DNA of 64,000 nt from Peptococcaceae bacterium UBA5752 (GCA_002419055.1 DIFI01000017.1:124001-188000); one strand, 5' to 3'; positions 25,371-34,863 are shown, counted from the first letter of the stretch. Numbers and translations: made by a program. The notes: generated by a model not told the origin, from the letters alone.

Positions 25371-25402
25371 TTAAGACGGCGATATTTATCACCGTCTTAA
25401 GA
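25371..25402 (-). terminator. rplS terminator
   Basis: The stem TTAAGACGG.GA/TC.CCGTCTTAA around 25371-25402 lies directly after the rplS stop, with an AT-rich tail. Confidence 0.75.
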
Positions 25403-25421
25403 ATATAAACATAATTTCTTA

Positions 25422-25769
25422 TTACCGGCGTAATTCTTTAATTCTTGCAGCTTTACCGGTCAAATCGCGTAGATAATACAGTTTGGCACGACGGACTTTT
25501 CCGTGACGTACCACCACGATCTTATCGATGCGCGGCGAATGAAGCGGAAAATTTCTTTCCACGCCGACACCGTAAGCCACGCGGCGTACAGTAAACATCT
25601 CGTTAACGCCGCCGCCCTTGTCTCTGATCACCAAGCCTTCAAAAACCTGGATTCTTTCACGGGCACCTTCAACGACTTTGACATGAACCTGCACTGTGTC
25701 ACCGGCACGTAATTTCGGGACGTCTTTTCTCAGCTGCTCGCTCTCAATAGCGTCAATAATATTAGACAT
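25422..25769 (-). CDS. rplS: 50S ribosomal protein L19
   Basis: 115 residues with the L19 core: FRAGDTVQVHVKVVEGARER-like start (here LRAGDTVQ), IQVFEGLVI, ERNFPLHSPRIDKIVVVRHG and KLYYLRDLTGKAARIKE. It lies at the 30S/50S interface. Usually follows trmD; here a TVP38-type membrane gene stands between them, and rplS has its own promoter. Confidence 0.98.
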   Translation of the reverse strand: MSNIIDAIESEQLRKDVPKLRAGDTVQVHVKVVEGARERIQVFEGLVIRDKGGGVNEMFTVRRVAYGVGVERNFPLHSPRIDKIVVVRHGKVRRAKLYYLRDLTGKAARIKELRR

Positions 25770-25789
25770 GATACTTCCTCCTTTTCGTC

Positions 25790-25874
25790 AGCCGTTCATT
25801 CCCGACTTGCGGCAGCGGACCGGCTCCATGTAAGACACGCGTGTTATTATAGCATATCTTTTCCAGCTATGCAA
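25790..25874 (-). promoter_or_regulatory. rplS promoter and structured leader (possible L19 leader)
   Basis: Near-perfect promoter TTGCAT (25869-25874), 17-bp spacer, TATAAT (25846-25851). The leader that follows can close AGCCG (25821-25825) with CGGCT (25790-25794) around an inner GC-rich fold, ahead of AGGAGG. L19 autoregulatory leaders are known in Bacillota; that this is one is an inference from position and pairing only. Confidence 0.55.
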
Positions 25875-25919
25875 GTTTTTTTTCTATCGTTCGCGAATAA
25901 TCTATCCAGCATAATCGCC

Positions 25920-26630
25920 TTACATGTCCTCTTTGACATCTTCATCTTCCTGACTTTCTTCGCTCTTTTCCCCCGTAATCTGAGAAGGCGTAATTTTTTT
26001 AACCAGAAATAGAGATATAGCAGCGACAACTACCAGAATTATAATTGCAATAATAAAATCGAGACTGTGAACATCAACGGCTTTATCACCGATATTGATA
26101 AACACCAGCGTACCGGGAAGAATACCCAATATGGTGGCCAAAATATAGCTTCTGAATCTAATTGACGTAAGACCTGCTCCGTAGTTAATTAAATTGTTAG
26201 GTATTACCGGAATCAGCCGCAGTATAAGTATGCTCCAAAAGCCTCGTTTGTGATCTATATTCCCAAATACTTTAGACCATTTTTCAGGTAGTCGCTTTTT
26301 TAAAAATTTGGTTAGAGTGTCTTTTGCCAGCGATTTTGCCAGAAAAAACATTACGGCACTATTTAAAGTGGTGCCGACCATCGTAAAGAGCGTACCCTCC
26401 CCAAAACCAAACATAAGCCCGGCTACAATCGCAAAAATGGGTACGGGGAAAAAGACTGCCGGTAAAATAGTCAATGCTAAAACATACACCACCGGAACCC
26501 ATACTCCATAACCCTCAATAAAGTCCCGTAAATCCGTAACGGTAATTTCATGGAAGAAGAAACAACATGTTATTATACAAATAGCAATAAAAAAAATAAG
26601 CAAGCCTATCAGCTTAGTACGCTTCTTCAA
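25920..26630 (-). CDS. TVP38/TMEM64 family membrane protein
   Basis: About 236 residues with five to six hydrophobic segments and the VTT/SNARE-associated domain signature (FPVPIFAIVAGLMFGFGEGT, then NLINYGAGLTSIRFRSYILA). Related to DedA proteins. The C-terminus is acidic (EESQEDEDVKEDM). The frame can extend to 26693. The TTG at 26630 has AGGTGGG six bases upstream and gives the expected KKRTKLIGLLIF start, so I place it there. Function likely membrane or phospholipid homeostasis, unproven. Confidence 0.85.
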   Translation of the reverse strand: MKKRTKLIGLLIFFIAICIITCCFFFHEITVTDLRDFIEGYGVWVPVVYVLALTILPAVFFPVPIFAIVAGLMFGFGEGTLFTMVGTTLNSAVMFFLAKSLAKDTLTKFLKKRLPEKWSKVFGNIDHKRGFWSILILRLIPVIPNNLINYGAGLTSIRFRSYILATILGILPGTLVFINIGDKAVDVHSLDFIIAIIILVVVAAISLFLVKKITPSQITGEKSEESQEDEDVKEDM

Positions 26631-26748
26631 AACTATCCCACCTAATAGCACTATAAAATAAGTATGATTTTGGTTTTGATAATAACAGCACAATCACAAA
26701 AAATATCTGCCGATACCAGTTTCTTATCCTATGACTATTCAAGTCGAT

Positions 26749-28044
26749 TTAACGTTCACCAAATAATCTGTCAAGCATAATCGATGCTGCTGAACGCACC
26801 GATAAATGGTTGTATGCGCCGACTCCGTAGATCGGACGCAACTGATAATCGGCCGCCGCCCGCATTTCCTCGGTCAACCCCCAACCAGTACCCAGCAACA
26901 GCAAATATACACCGCCTTGCTGCTCGATGATCTGCCGCATCTGCTGATATCCGGTCAGTTGGTCATTCTCCTCGGCCAGCGCGCTAGTGGCAATAATCTG
27001 CGGTTTTTGACCGCAAAGCTTTTCTATCTCGGCAATCACATCTTCAAAATACGGCAATAGCTGCACACGCGTCAACGCCGCGTGACGGTCGGGATTGTAG
27101 GCCGCGCCGAAACCGTCTCCCCAGTGATCTAGCAGCGTCCCTATCAGCTGCCGCTGTTGATCAACCGGCTGCACGATAAAATATTTTTCCACCTCATAGG
27201 TCAACGCAGCGCGGGCGATATCATGCAGATCGAGATTAGTCAGCGATGTATTGATCACCTGGTGTTTTTTATTATAAACCGGATAATGCAGCAAACTGAC
27301 AAAAAAGCGGTACGGCTTGCTGTTTTGCTGCTGTAATTGCGCCAAATACTTTTTATCCGCCGCAGTCAGCGTCGCCTGCGCCAGCAAATCGGGACGGTTG
27401 CGCCAAGTGCGCTGCAGCGATTGCTGCCGCCGCCAAAGCTTGATCTCGGCATGGTTGCCGTTTTGCAGCACTTGCGGCACCTGATGCTCCTCAAATTGCG
27501 GCGGCCGCGTGTACTGCGGATACTCAAGCAGACCGTCAGCAAAACTCTCCTCTTCGCTGGAGCTGTCATCACCCAATGCTCCCGGCTGCAGTCGCGTTAC
27601 GGCTTCGCTGATCGCCATTGCCGCCAACTCGCCGCCGCAGAGCACAAAATCGCCAAGCGATATCATATCGGTGGCTAAATACTCCACCACCCGCTCGTCA
27701 ATGCCCTCGTAATGCCCACAAATGATAATCAGCTGCTCTTCTTTAGCTAGCTCCTGCGCCAACTGCTGATCAAATGGCCGCCCCTGCGGGCTGGTGATGA
27801 TGATGCGCGGCCTGTCCGCAGACATCACGCTGCGACAGGCGGCAAAGATTGGCCCCGGCTTCATCACCATACCGGCGCCGCCGCCATAGATGCGGTCGTC
27901 TGCCGTCTGATGTTTGTCGGTAGCAAAATCGCGGATATTGGTCAAATTTAATTCAACTATTCCCTTGTCGCGCGCCCGTTTGACAATGCTCTGATCAAGC
28001 GGCGCAAACATTTCGGGGAACAGCGTCAAGATATCGATACGCAT
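26749..28044 (-). CDS. trmD: TrmD tRNA (guanine37-N1)-methyltransferase fused to a second SPOUT methyltransferase domain
   Basis: 431 residues, far longer than the usual 240-250. Residues 1 to about 235 are a standard TrmD (MRIDILTLFPEMFAPLDQSI; TADDRIYGGGAGMVMKPGPI; SLGDFVLCGGELAAMAISEA; YTRPPQFEEHQVP). It methylates G37 in tRNA to prevent frameshifting. Residues about 245-431 match the TM1570-type RNA methyltransferase family (PF09936), with LHYPVYNKK at its start and LGTGWGLTEE and RPIYGVGAYNHLSVRSAASI near its knot. So the chain should contain two trefoil knots. In Thermotoga these are two adjacent genes, and a comparable fusion has been described in Calditerrivibrio. The ATG overlaps the rimM stop. 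Confidence 0.93.
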   Translation of the reverse strand: MRIDILTLFPEMFAPLDQSIVKRARDKGIVELNLTNIRDFATDKHQTADDRIYGGGAGMVMKPGPIFAACRSVMSADRPRIIITSPQGRPFDQQLAQELAKEEQLIIICGHYEGIDERVVEYLATDMISLGDFVLCGGELAAMAISEAVTRLQPGALGDDSSSEEESFADGLLEYPQYTRPPQFEEHQVPQVLQNGNHAEIKLWRRQQSLQRTWRNRPDLLAQATLTAADKKYLAQLQQQNSKPYRFFVSLLHYPVYNKKHQVINTSLTNLDLHDIARAALTYEVEKYFIVQPVDQQRQLIGTLLDHWGDGFGAAYNPDRHAALTRVQLLPYFEDVIAEIEKLCGQKPQIIATSALAEENDQLTGYQQMRQIIEQQGGVYLLLLGTGWGLTEEMRAAADYQLRPIYGVGAYNHLSVRSAASIMLDRLFGER

Positions 28045-28547
28045 TATTTTAAGCCCTCCGGCAGCTCCACCGTCATGGTACCGCCCGCCAAATCAATATT
28101 TTTAACAATGTCTTTCAAGGCCGGTATTAGTATATCGGCACCATCTTCCCTGCTCACTACATATATATCATTGGCTGAATAAGATAGTATCTCCTTAATA
28201 CGGCCAAGGTTGATTCCATTTTCGATTACCTCCAGCCCTTCCAGCTGAAAGTGATAATACTCGCCTTCGGGCAGCTGTGGCGCAGATTGCGGATCGATGA
28301 CCAATTCGCAGTTGCGCAGCCCTTCGGCAGCGTCTCTATCATCAACGCCGACAAACTTGGTCAGCAGCATACCTTTGTGATCACTGCAACTTTCTATGAC
28401 CAATTGCCGTCCTGTGCTGGTGGTAAGCGTCGCGCCGACGACAAACCGCCGGGGATTGTCACTCAAACTTATCACTTTGACGCGTCCTTCAACACCGTGT
28501 GCGGAGCCGATAATTCCCACCAGTACCTGATTTTTTTCCTGTTTCAT
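28044..28547 (-). CDS. rimM: Ribosome maturation factor RimM
   Basis: 167 residues from the ATG at 28547 (GGAGAG seven bases upstream). A longer frame to 28631 would overlap the khpA gene. The N-terminal RimM barrel has LVGIIGSAHGVEGRVKVISL; the C-terminal PRC barrel has EYYHFQLEGLEVI and the run to DILIPALKDIVKNID. It assists 16S rRNA processing and 30S head assembly. Overlaps trmD by one base, in the conserved rpsP-khpA-rimM-trmD order. Confidence 0.96.
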   Translation of the reverse strand: MKQEKNQVLVGIIGSAHGVEGRVKVISLSDNPRRFVVGATLTTSTGRQLVIESCSDHKGMLLTKFVGVDDRDAAEGLRNCELVIDPQSAPQLPEGEYYHFQLEGLEVIENGINLGRIKEILSYSANDIYVVSREDGADILIPALKDIVKNIDLAGGTMTVELPEGLK

Positions 28548-28599
28548 AGAAGCTCTCCAAATTTCCAAAAGGGCGGGGATTATCCCCGCCCTCTCAAAT

Positions 28600-28827
28600 C
28601 TACTCGATATCGAGATTGCACTTTTTGCCATTGCGGGTAGCCGCAGCCTTCAAAACGACGCGTATCGCCTTGGCGATCCGTCCCTGCTTGCCGATGACCT
28701 TGCCCATATCCTCCGGCGCAACTGTCAAAGACAGCTCGATACATTCTTCGTTATCGCTTTGCTGAACCACCACAGCTTCAGGATTGGCAACCAATGATTT
28801 AGCTATGTGTTCTACCAATTGTTTCAT
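28600..28827 (-). CDS. khpA: KH domain RNA-binding protein KhpA (YlqC)
   Basis: 75-residue single KH domain: LVEHIAKSLVANPEAV at the start and the RNA-binding GxxG loop as GKVIGKQGRIAKAIRVV. In other Bacillota it pairs with KhpB/Jag to bind RNAs that affect cell wall growth. Located between rpsP and rimM as usual. Confidence 0.93.
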   Translation of the reverse strand: MKQLVEHIAKSLVANPEAVVVQQSDNEECIELSLTVAPEDMGKVIGKQGRIAKAIRVVLKAAATRNGKKCNLDIE

Positions 28828-28858
28828 AAGCGATCACCCCTTCTAAGGACAAATATTG

Positions 28859-29107
28859 CTATGCCTTTTTAATGCCGACCTTTTTGAATAACGACTTGAC
28901 TGTTTCGGAAGGCTCCGCACCGGTAGCCAGCCATTGAGATGCCTTTTCTTCGTCAATCTTAACTACTATCGGGTCTTTGCATGGATCATAATAACCGATT
29001 TCTTCGATGAAACGGCCATCGCGGGGATTACGTGCATCGGTTACTACTACTCTGTAAAAAGGAGCTTTTTTAGCGCCCATTCTTTTTAATCTGATCTTAG
29101 TTGCCAT
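28859..29107 (-). CDS. rpsP: 30S ribosomal protein S16
   Basis: 82 residues from the ATG at 29107, which has AGGAGGTGA eight bases upstream; an upstream in-frame GTG overlaps this site. Typical S16 sequence: TKIRLKRMGAKKAPFYRVVV, DARNPRDGRFIEEIGYYDP and GAEPSETVKSLFKKVGI. Core 30S assembly protein. Confidence 0.98.
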   Translation of the reverse strand: MATKIRLKRMGAKKAPFYRVVVTDARNPRDGRFIEEIGYYDPCKDPIVVKIDEEKASQWLATGAEPSETVKSLFKKVGIKKA

Positions 29108-29161
29108 CAAATTCACCTCCTATCAAAAATATAAATATCTATACCAACTTAAAACTATTTA

Positions 29162-30502
29162 TCAAAAAGGCAAGCGTAAACCACCTTTTTTCGCTTTAGC
29201 ACCCTTACTGCCCTGCATGGCGTTAACCTGTTTGACCATCTTGACCATCTGTTCATATTGCTTAAGCAAACGATTGACGTCCTGCACCTGACGGCCGCAG
29301 CCCAAGGCGATGCGTCGCTTGCGCGAGGCGTTAATGACCGCTGGGTTATTGCGCTCCTCTTTGGTCATCGATTGGATCAATGACTCTACCACTACGACAT
29401 TCTTCTCGTCAACCTGGACGTTTTTGAGCTGTTTGCCGAGACCCGGCACCATCGCCAGCATCTCTTTCATATCGCCCATCTTTTTCATCTGGTCAAGCTG
29501 CTCAAGAAAGTCATCGAATGTAAAACGGTTTTGCGCCAGACGGCTTTCCAGATCCGCCATCTTCTGCTGATCAAGGTTTTGCTGCGCCTTTTCTATCAGC
29601 GTCAGCATATCGCCCATGCCGAGAATACGGGAAGCCATGCGGTCGGGATAAAACGGCTCCAAGCCGTCGAGCTTTTCACCGATACCGGTAAATTTGATTG
29701 GGCAGCCGGTCACCGCTTTGACCGAGAGCGCCGCGCCGCCGCGGGTGTCGCCGTCGAGCTTGGTCAAGACAATACCGCTGACCGTGAGTTTTTCATGGAA
29801 GGCCGCCGCCACATTGACCGCGTCCTGGCCGAGCATGGCATCGACAACCAATAATATTTCCGCCGGATTGACCGCCGCGCGAATATCCGAAAGTTCATTC
29901 ATCAATTCTTCGTTGATCTGCAGGCGTCCGGCTGTATCGATGATCAAATAATCGTTGCCGTGGAACTGCGCTTCCGCTAAAGCCTGTTTAGCAATCTCCA
30001 CCGGACTGACCTGATCGCCTAAGCTAAATACAGGTATGCCGGTCTTTTCGCCCAATACCTGTAGCTGCTTGATCGCCGCCGGACGGTAGATGTCGGCAGC
30101 GGCCAATATCGGCCTTTTGCCCTGTCCTTTCAAGTAAAGCGCTATTTTGGCACTGCTGGTGGTTTTACCGGAACCTTGCAGACCGACCATCAATACCACT
30201 GTCGGCGGCTTCGATGAAACTTTGAGTTTAACCTGTTCCGGGCCCATCAAAGCGATCAGTTCTTCATTGACGATCTTGACCACTTGCTGGCCGGGGGTGA
30301 GGCTTTTCAGCACTTCTTCGCCGACCGCGCGCTCTTTGATGCGGGCGACAAAATCCTTAGCCACTTTATAGCTGACATCAGCCTCAAGAAATGCCACGCG
30401 TACTTCGCGCAACGCCGCAGTAACGTCGGCTTCGCTGAGGCGGCCTTTGCCTTTAAGTTTGGCAAAAATATTTTGCAATTTATCCGCAAGATTACTTGCC
30501 AT
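29162..30502 (-). CDS. ffh: Signal recognition particle protein Ffh
   Basis: 446 residues: N domain, GTPase domain with GLQGSGKTTSSAKIA, DTAGRLQ and TKLDGDTRGGAALS, and a methionine-rich M domain (about 300-430) that binds the 4.5S RNA and signal sequences. The ATG sits against the ylxM stop (TAAATG), so the two are translationally coupled. Partner receptor ftsY is at 50401, about 20 kb away because of the inserted accessory block. Confidence 0.98.
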   Translation of the reverse strand: MASNLADKLQNIFAKLKGKGRLSEADVTAALREVRVAFLEADVSYKVAKDFVARIKERAVGEEVLKSLTPGQQVVKIVNEELIALMGPEQVKLKVSSKPPTVVLMVGLQGSGKTTSSAKIALYLKGQGKRPILAAADIYRPAAIKQLQVLGEKTGIPVFSLGDQVSPVEIAKQALAEAQFHGNDYLIIDTAGRLQINEELMNELSDIRAAVNPAEILLVVDAMLGQDAVNVAAAFHEKLTVSGIVLTKLDGDTRGGAALSVKAVTGCPIKFTGIGEKLDGLEPFYPDRMASRILGMGDMLTLIEKAQQNLDQQKMADLESRLAQNRFTFDDFLEQLDQMKKMGDMKEMLAMVPGLGKQLKNVQVDEKNVVVVESLIQSMTKEERNNPAVINASRKRRIALGCGRQVQDVNRLLKQYEQMVKMVKQVNAMQGSKGAKAKKGGLRLPF

Positions 30503-30880
30503 TTATTCTACCTCTCTTAATTGCTGCAGTAACTTATCAAATTGCTGCCAATCCATTTCTTTCGGCTCCTGATGCAAAGTTTCCACCAATGCATCCAGCT
30601 TTTTCAGCACCGCTTGCTGACGCTGATAGCGTCCTACCAAGCCCAGTTTCTTTTCATATTCGCGCAGCAGGCTTTCACCACGGCGGAGCAGATCATGAAC
30701 CGCTTGGCGGGTAGTCGCAAAAGCAGCGGCGATTTCGCCCAAAGACATATCATCTTCGTAAAACAGTTTGATAGCCTCTTGCTGCTTTTGGGTCAGCAAC
30801 TCGCCATAAAAATCAAACAGCAGCGCCATATCGCCGACCTTCGTGATGCGCGTATCATTACCACGGGTTTTATCTTCCAT
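30503..30880 (-). CDS. ylxM: YlxM family DNA-binding protein
   Basis: 125 residues. Sigma70 region 4-like helix-turn-helix: LLFDFYGELLTQKQQEAIKL, then DMSLGEIAAAFATTRQAVHD. Sits just upstream of ffh as in other Bacillota and is thought to influence the SRP pathway. The N-terminal extension MEDKTRGNDTRITKVGD is longer than usual; a later ATG (MALLFDF) is possible. Confidence 0.93.
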   Translation of the reverse strand: MEDKTRGNDTRITKVGDMALLFDFYGELLTQKQQEAIKLFYEDDMSLGEIAAAFATTRQAVHDLLRRGESLLREYEKKLGLVGRYQRQQAVLKKLDALVETLHQEPKEMDWQQFDKLLQQLREVE

Positions 30881-31165
30881 TTTCCACCGCCTTTAAACAA
30901 AACGGCTTGTTCTTTGTTAACTGTAAAGCAAAATACCTTGACACAATTATACTGATCTTCGGACCCAATGTCAAGGCATTTTTCTTTACAGGTTATTGTT
31001 TTAAAGAGAGTGTATAGGATGCAAAATAGTCTAAAACATTTAAATATATAAATATATATACAGAAGACCAAGAAAAAGAAAATGATCATATAGCACAAAA
31101 CAGTGAACCATTGGTTTTGAACCATAATTGCACTTCACACGGTACCTGCGGTTACATGCGGTTTA

Positions 31166-31572
31166 CTAATTGAATTTGCTTTGTATCTCAGGATACCTCT
31201 CTCGCATTTCTTTCAGCAATTCATTAACTTGATTTATCAGTTCTTCCTTTATGACAGCTTCACTATTTCCCGATTTTCTCAACAATTTCCAATCATCTGT
31301 AATCAAAACATTTCTTCTTCTATGGTATATCGTTGCTGTCAGCAAACCTTTATACCCGGTTAAAACAGCATATTTCATCCCTGCTGATGTATAAAATGAA
31401 TAGCCCCAAATCATAGAATCAAAGAATGTATCCACTGCGCCTGAAAATCCTAGCTCCTTTAAGGTATAGACATAGTTCTTTATTTCTGATATATCTTCTA
31501 GCTCCGTGCTGCCCTTATATTTTTCAATTTCTGCTATGATTTCCCCGACCGCAGAGACGGTAGACCCAAAAA
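31166..31572 (-). pseudogene. N-terminally truncated ORF of unknown family
   Basis: The open frame continues upstream of a GTG at 31435 into the end of the nitroreductase gene without a usable start. It reads SAVGEIIAEIEKYKG, IKNYVYTLKELGFSGAVDTF, SAGMKYAVLTGYKGLLTATI and a charged helical end. The composition is clearly protein-like, so I read it as the C-terminal part of a gene whose 5' end was lost. Family not recognised. Confidence 0.5.
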
Positions 31573-32106
31573 TTATAAACTGTAATCTAAAAAATCGTTA
31601 TAAAATACAGTATTTTCAATAGTTAAACGCTGTTGATGCAATTTGTTAGGGACGGCATCATCCGCAGGATAGCCGATGACCAGCAAAGCGACCGGTATAA
31701 TGTTATCCGGCAAATTGTATGTCTTGGCGATCTTTTCGGGATCAAACTTCATCACCCATGTGGTTCCCAGGCCAATATCTGCGGCCTCCATCATCATGTG
31801 TGTTGTTACAATACTGGCGTCTATATCCCCGCTGGCTTTATCATCAAATTTCCGGTGCCTACAGACTGTTTTATCATAGCAGACAAGCAGTGCCGCCGGT
31901 GCACCGAATCGGTATGGAGTACATTCCTCCAGTTTTGACAACGCTGTTTCACTGTTAATGACAAGAATTCGCTGCGGCTGAAAATTACAAGCAGTCGGTG
32001 CAAACTGCCCTGCTTTAAGAACAAGATCAAGTTTTTCTTTTTCAATGGATTTTGTGCTGAATTTGCGCACAGAATATCTCTCTTTTGCAAGGTCTAAAAA
32101 GTCCAT
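31573..32106 (-). CDS. Nitroreductase family flavoprotein
   Basis: 177 residues: KERYSVRKFSTKSIEKEKLD start with the FMN-binding R-x-S-x-R, FAPTACNFQPQRI and GLGTTWVMKF, then ALLVIGYPADD near the end. Predicted FMN-dependent NAD(P)H oxidoreductase; substrate unknown. The ATG at 32106 has GGAG seven bases upstream and is preferred over the ATG two codons earlier. At the left border of the accessory block. Confidence 0.9.
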   Translation of the reverse strand: MDFLDLAKERYSVRKFSTKSIEKEKLDLVLKAGQFAPTACNFQPQRILVINSETALSKLEECTPYRFGAPAALLVCYDKTVCRHRKFDDKASGDIDASIVTTHMMMEAADIGLGTTWVMKFDPEKIAKTYNLPDNIIPVALLVIGYPADDAVPNKLHQQRLTIENTVFYNDFLDYSL

Positions 32107-32370
32107 AATCATTCTCCTTTTCTCTTGGCAAACATTTTCTTACCTGCTAATCTGATTATATGAAAACAAGCGAAAAAGTCAATCATCAAACTACTTTATT
32201 AGCTATATTGGTGCACTAAATGTGAGACAAGAATTAGGGGATCGAGCACAAACGCGCGTAAAAGAGGCAGAGATGCAGTAAATATTTCGCTTATTTTGTT
32301 GTATTATATTTACATTAGTTATATATTGCAGTAAACTGGGATGGAAATTAATATATTAAGGAGAGACAAA

Positions 32371-32628
32371 ATGAAAAAGTCCGTTTATGCATGTTGGATA
32401 ATAATACCCAATATATTTATTCAAATAGTTTTGCAGGGGGGCCTTTCTGCTTATTCTTTCGGCGCAATATTTGGTTCAACGGTTATTATATTTGCAATTT
32501 CTCTTGGCATCCGTGAAATTACGAAAAGATGTATGAAAAAAAACAGAAAGCTCATTCAAGATATTATAAACGTTGCTTCCGGATACATAATTTATTATTT
32601 AATTATGATTTTAACCAATAGTCTATAA
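32371..32628 (+). CDS. Small membrane protein of unknown function
   Basis: 85 residues from the ATG at 32371, with GGAGAG eight bases upstream. Three hydrophobic segments (CWIIIPNIFIQIVLQGGL; FGAIFGSTVIIFAISLGI; VASGYIIYYLIMILTN) are separated by a basic loop (KRCMKKNRK). No family recognised. Followed by a terminator at 32711. Confidence 0.6.
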   Translation: MKKSVYACWIIIPNIFIQIVLQGGLSAYSFGAIFGSTVIIFAISLGIREITKRCMKKNRKLIQDIINVASGYIIYYLIMILTNSL

Positions 32629-32710
32629 AATATTGTATCGTTGTGGCAACGTGTATGCAACGAAAAATAACGGGTGTAAGAATTAATGGTAGCGCGGAAA
32701 ATATTGTGTA

Positions 32711-32750
32711 AACCTCCATTGTCAGGTAAAAAATGACGATGGAGGTTTTT
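32711..32750 (+). terminator. Terminator after the small membrane protein gene
   Basis: The stem AACCTCCATTGTCA/TGACGATGGAGGTT is followed by a short T run. Confidence 0.8.
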
Positions 32751-32864
32751 GAATTATGGCAAAAAAATGAAAACCACGGGGACGTTTGGGGTGCCCCGTT
32801 TATGCTTCTTATATATTAGGGAAACAAACTGCCTTTGATGCGGCGGCGGTCAAATTGCCGCCGC

Positions 32865-33170
32865 GTCGGGGTTGACTTCCATGTACTCCGTTACCCTGCG
32901 GTGTATTCGTCGGCGAACTTGAAACGCATGCTAATGTCGCTGCCCTCTATACCTTGATGTAGTCAACCAGTTCAATCAGGATTTCCCGCTCAGTTTGTCG
33001 ATGTTTTCATATTTGCTAAATGCGATTAAAAACGGATTCTCGATATCCACGCCCTTTTCAAGCCCGGCCTGTTCCGTTTGTAGGTTGCCGAAAGCTTTTG
33101 CTACATCCAGCCGTTACGGTAAGGTGACGGCCCCTCCATCAGCCGATGGATAGCTCTTTTGCGCATAAAA
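32865..33170 (-). pseudogene. C-terminal remnant of a large serine recombinase
   Basis: Read with frameshifts on the minus strand, the sequence gives AFGNLQTEQAGLEKGVDIEN, PFLIAFSKYENIDKLSGK, LIELVDYIKVYEGSDISMRF and KFADEYTAGVTEYMEVN. This is the standard C-terminal end of the large serine recombinases found in clostridial integrative elements. At least three frameshifts or stops break it and the catalytic domain is gone. It marks an old mobile element at the left side of the accessory block. No other gene is seen in 32751-33334. Confidence 0.7.
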
Positions 33171-33334
33171 CGCCCTCCAACCGCATAACTGCCATTGGAA
33201 GGCCCTTAAAAGCGCGCATTTAGTTACCTATCCTTGTTAGGACTTGGCAGTTAATTTTAAATTTATCGGCCGATAGATGATTAAACCATTATCTCTTGAA
33301 ACCGGTAAATCACTACAATAATTGCCTGCGACCA

Positions 33335-34105
33335 TTAAGCCGATTTACGTCTGTAAACCCACATTGCGAAAATATACGCAACAATAAGAATACCAAGACA
33401 CCATGCGAGCGCAATCCAAATGTCATTACCGACAGGCTGTCCCGCGAGCAGATAACGTATCGCATCGACGATGGAGGTGACTGGCTGGTTTTCGGCAAAG
33501 GCACGAACAGGCCCCGGCATAGAAGCGGTTGGCACAAAGGCCGAGCTGATAAACGGTAGGAAGATAAGCGGATAGGAAAAGGCGCTTACACCGTCTACCG
33601 ATTTTGTGGACAGCCCAGCAATCGCCGCGATCCAGGTCAAGGCCAGTGTAAACAACGCAAGTATACCGACTACGGCGAGCCATGACAGTACCCCGGCTGA
33701 CGAACGAAATCCCATAATCAATGCTACGAGTATGATGACGACAACCGATATGGCGTTGGATACCAGCGAGGTCAACACATGCCCCCACAGAACGGTGGAA
33801 CGCGCAATCGGCATGGAGTGGAACCGCTCGAATATGCCCCGTTGCATATCCATAAACAGGCGGTAAGCCGTGTAGGATATACCGCTGGCAATAGCAATTA
33901 GTAGTATACCGGGCAATAAGTAATTTACATAGTTATCTGTACCGGTTTGAATTGCGCCGCCAAATACATAGACGAACAACAACATAAACGCGATCGGCAT
34001 GAGGGTCACCGTGATGATAGTGTCCATACTGCGGAAAACATGGCGCATGGAACGTCCAAGCATGACGCTCATATCACTGAAAAAGTAAGTCTTTATTGTT
34101 CCCAT
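33335..34105 (-). CDS. ABC-2 type exporter permease (DrrB-like)
   Basis: 256 residues with six hydrophobic segments and the ABC-2 signature region (NYLLPGILLIAIASGISYTA; FERFHSMPIARSTVLWGHVL; LPFISSAFVPTASMPGPVRA). Its start overlaps the end of the ATPase gene by 13 bases, so the two form one transporter. Resembles daunorubicin/multidrug exporter permeases; the substrate cannot be read from the sequence. Confidence 0.9.
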   Translation of the reverse strand: MGTIKTYFFSDMSVMLGRSMRHVFRSMDTIITVTLMPIAFMLLFVYVFGGAIQTGTDNYVNYLLPGILLIAIASGISYTAYRLFMDMQRGIFERFHSMPIARSTVLWGHVLTSLVSNAISVVVIILVALIMGFRSSAGVLSWLAVVGILALFTLALTWIAAIAGLSTKSVDGVSAFSYPLIFLPFISSAFVPTASMPGPVRAFAENQPVTSIVDAIRYLLAGQPVGNDIWIALAWCLGILIVAYIFAMWVYRRKSA

Positions 34106-34863
34106 TTACTCTTCCTCCTTTTGCCGACGATTGCGAGAAATATTTCTTCCAGTGTCGGTTGCTTTTCAACATACTCCACTTTTGCGGGCGGGAACAGCTT
34201 TTTTAGCTCCGCGAGTGTGCCGCCCGCGATAATCTTTCCCTCATGCAGAATGGCAATTTGATCGGCAAGCTGCTCGGCCTCCTCCAAATACTGCGTGGTC
34301 AGGAATACAGTCGTGCCGCTGTCAGCAAGCTCTTTGACAATCTTCCAAACCTCTATGCGCGCCTCGGGATCAAGACCTGTGGTCGGTTCGTCGAGGAAAA
34401 TGAGCTGCGGTTTTCCTATAAGGCTCATGGCGAGGTCGAGCCTGCGGCGCATACCACCCGAATAGGCAGATACCCTGCGATCGGCGGCATCGGTTAGGCC
34501 GAAGCGTTTCAGCAAATTGTCCGCAACCTGACGCTGATTTCGGAGATGTCGCAGCCTGGCAATCATAATAAGATTTTCCCGACCGGTCAAAATCTCATCC
34601 ACGGCCGCAAATTGTCCGGTCAGGCTAATCGACTGGCGCACATTATCGGGCTTTGACGCAACATCGAATCCGTTTACTGTAGCGGTTCCGCCGTCCTGTT
34701 TCAGCAGTGTGGTGAGGATTTTCACAATCGTTGTTTTGCCCGCGCCGTTGGTTCCGAGCAGGGCGAAAATATCACCTCGCTTCACTTCAAAATCGACGCC
34801 CTTTAGGACTTCTGTGTCCTTGAAAGACTTTCGCAGAGCTTTCGCTTCAATTGCTTTTTCCAT
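34093..34863 (-). CDS. ABC exporter ATP-binding protein (DrrA-like)
   Basis: 256 residues with Walker A GTNGAGKTT, signature YSGGMRRRLDLAMSL, Walker B LIFLDEPTTGLD and switch region LTTQYLEEAEQLADQIAILH. Partner of the overlapping permease gene. Last but one gene of the PadR-controlled cluster. Confidence 0.93.
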   Translation of the reverse strand: MEKAIEAKALRKSFKDTEVLKGVDFEVKRGDIFALLGTNGAGKTTIVKILTTLLKQDGGTATVNGFDVASKPDNVRQSISLTGQFAAVDEILTGRENLIMIARLRHLRNQRQVADNLLKRFGLTDAADRRVSAYSGGMRRRLDLAMSLIGKPQLIFLDEPTTGLDPEARIEVWKIVKELADSGTTVFLTTQYLEEAEQLADQIAILHEGKIIAGGTLAELKKLFPPAKVEYVEKQPTLEEIFLAIVGKRRKSKWEQ

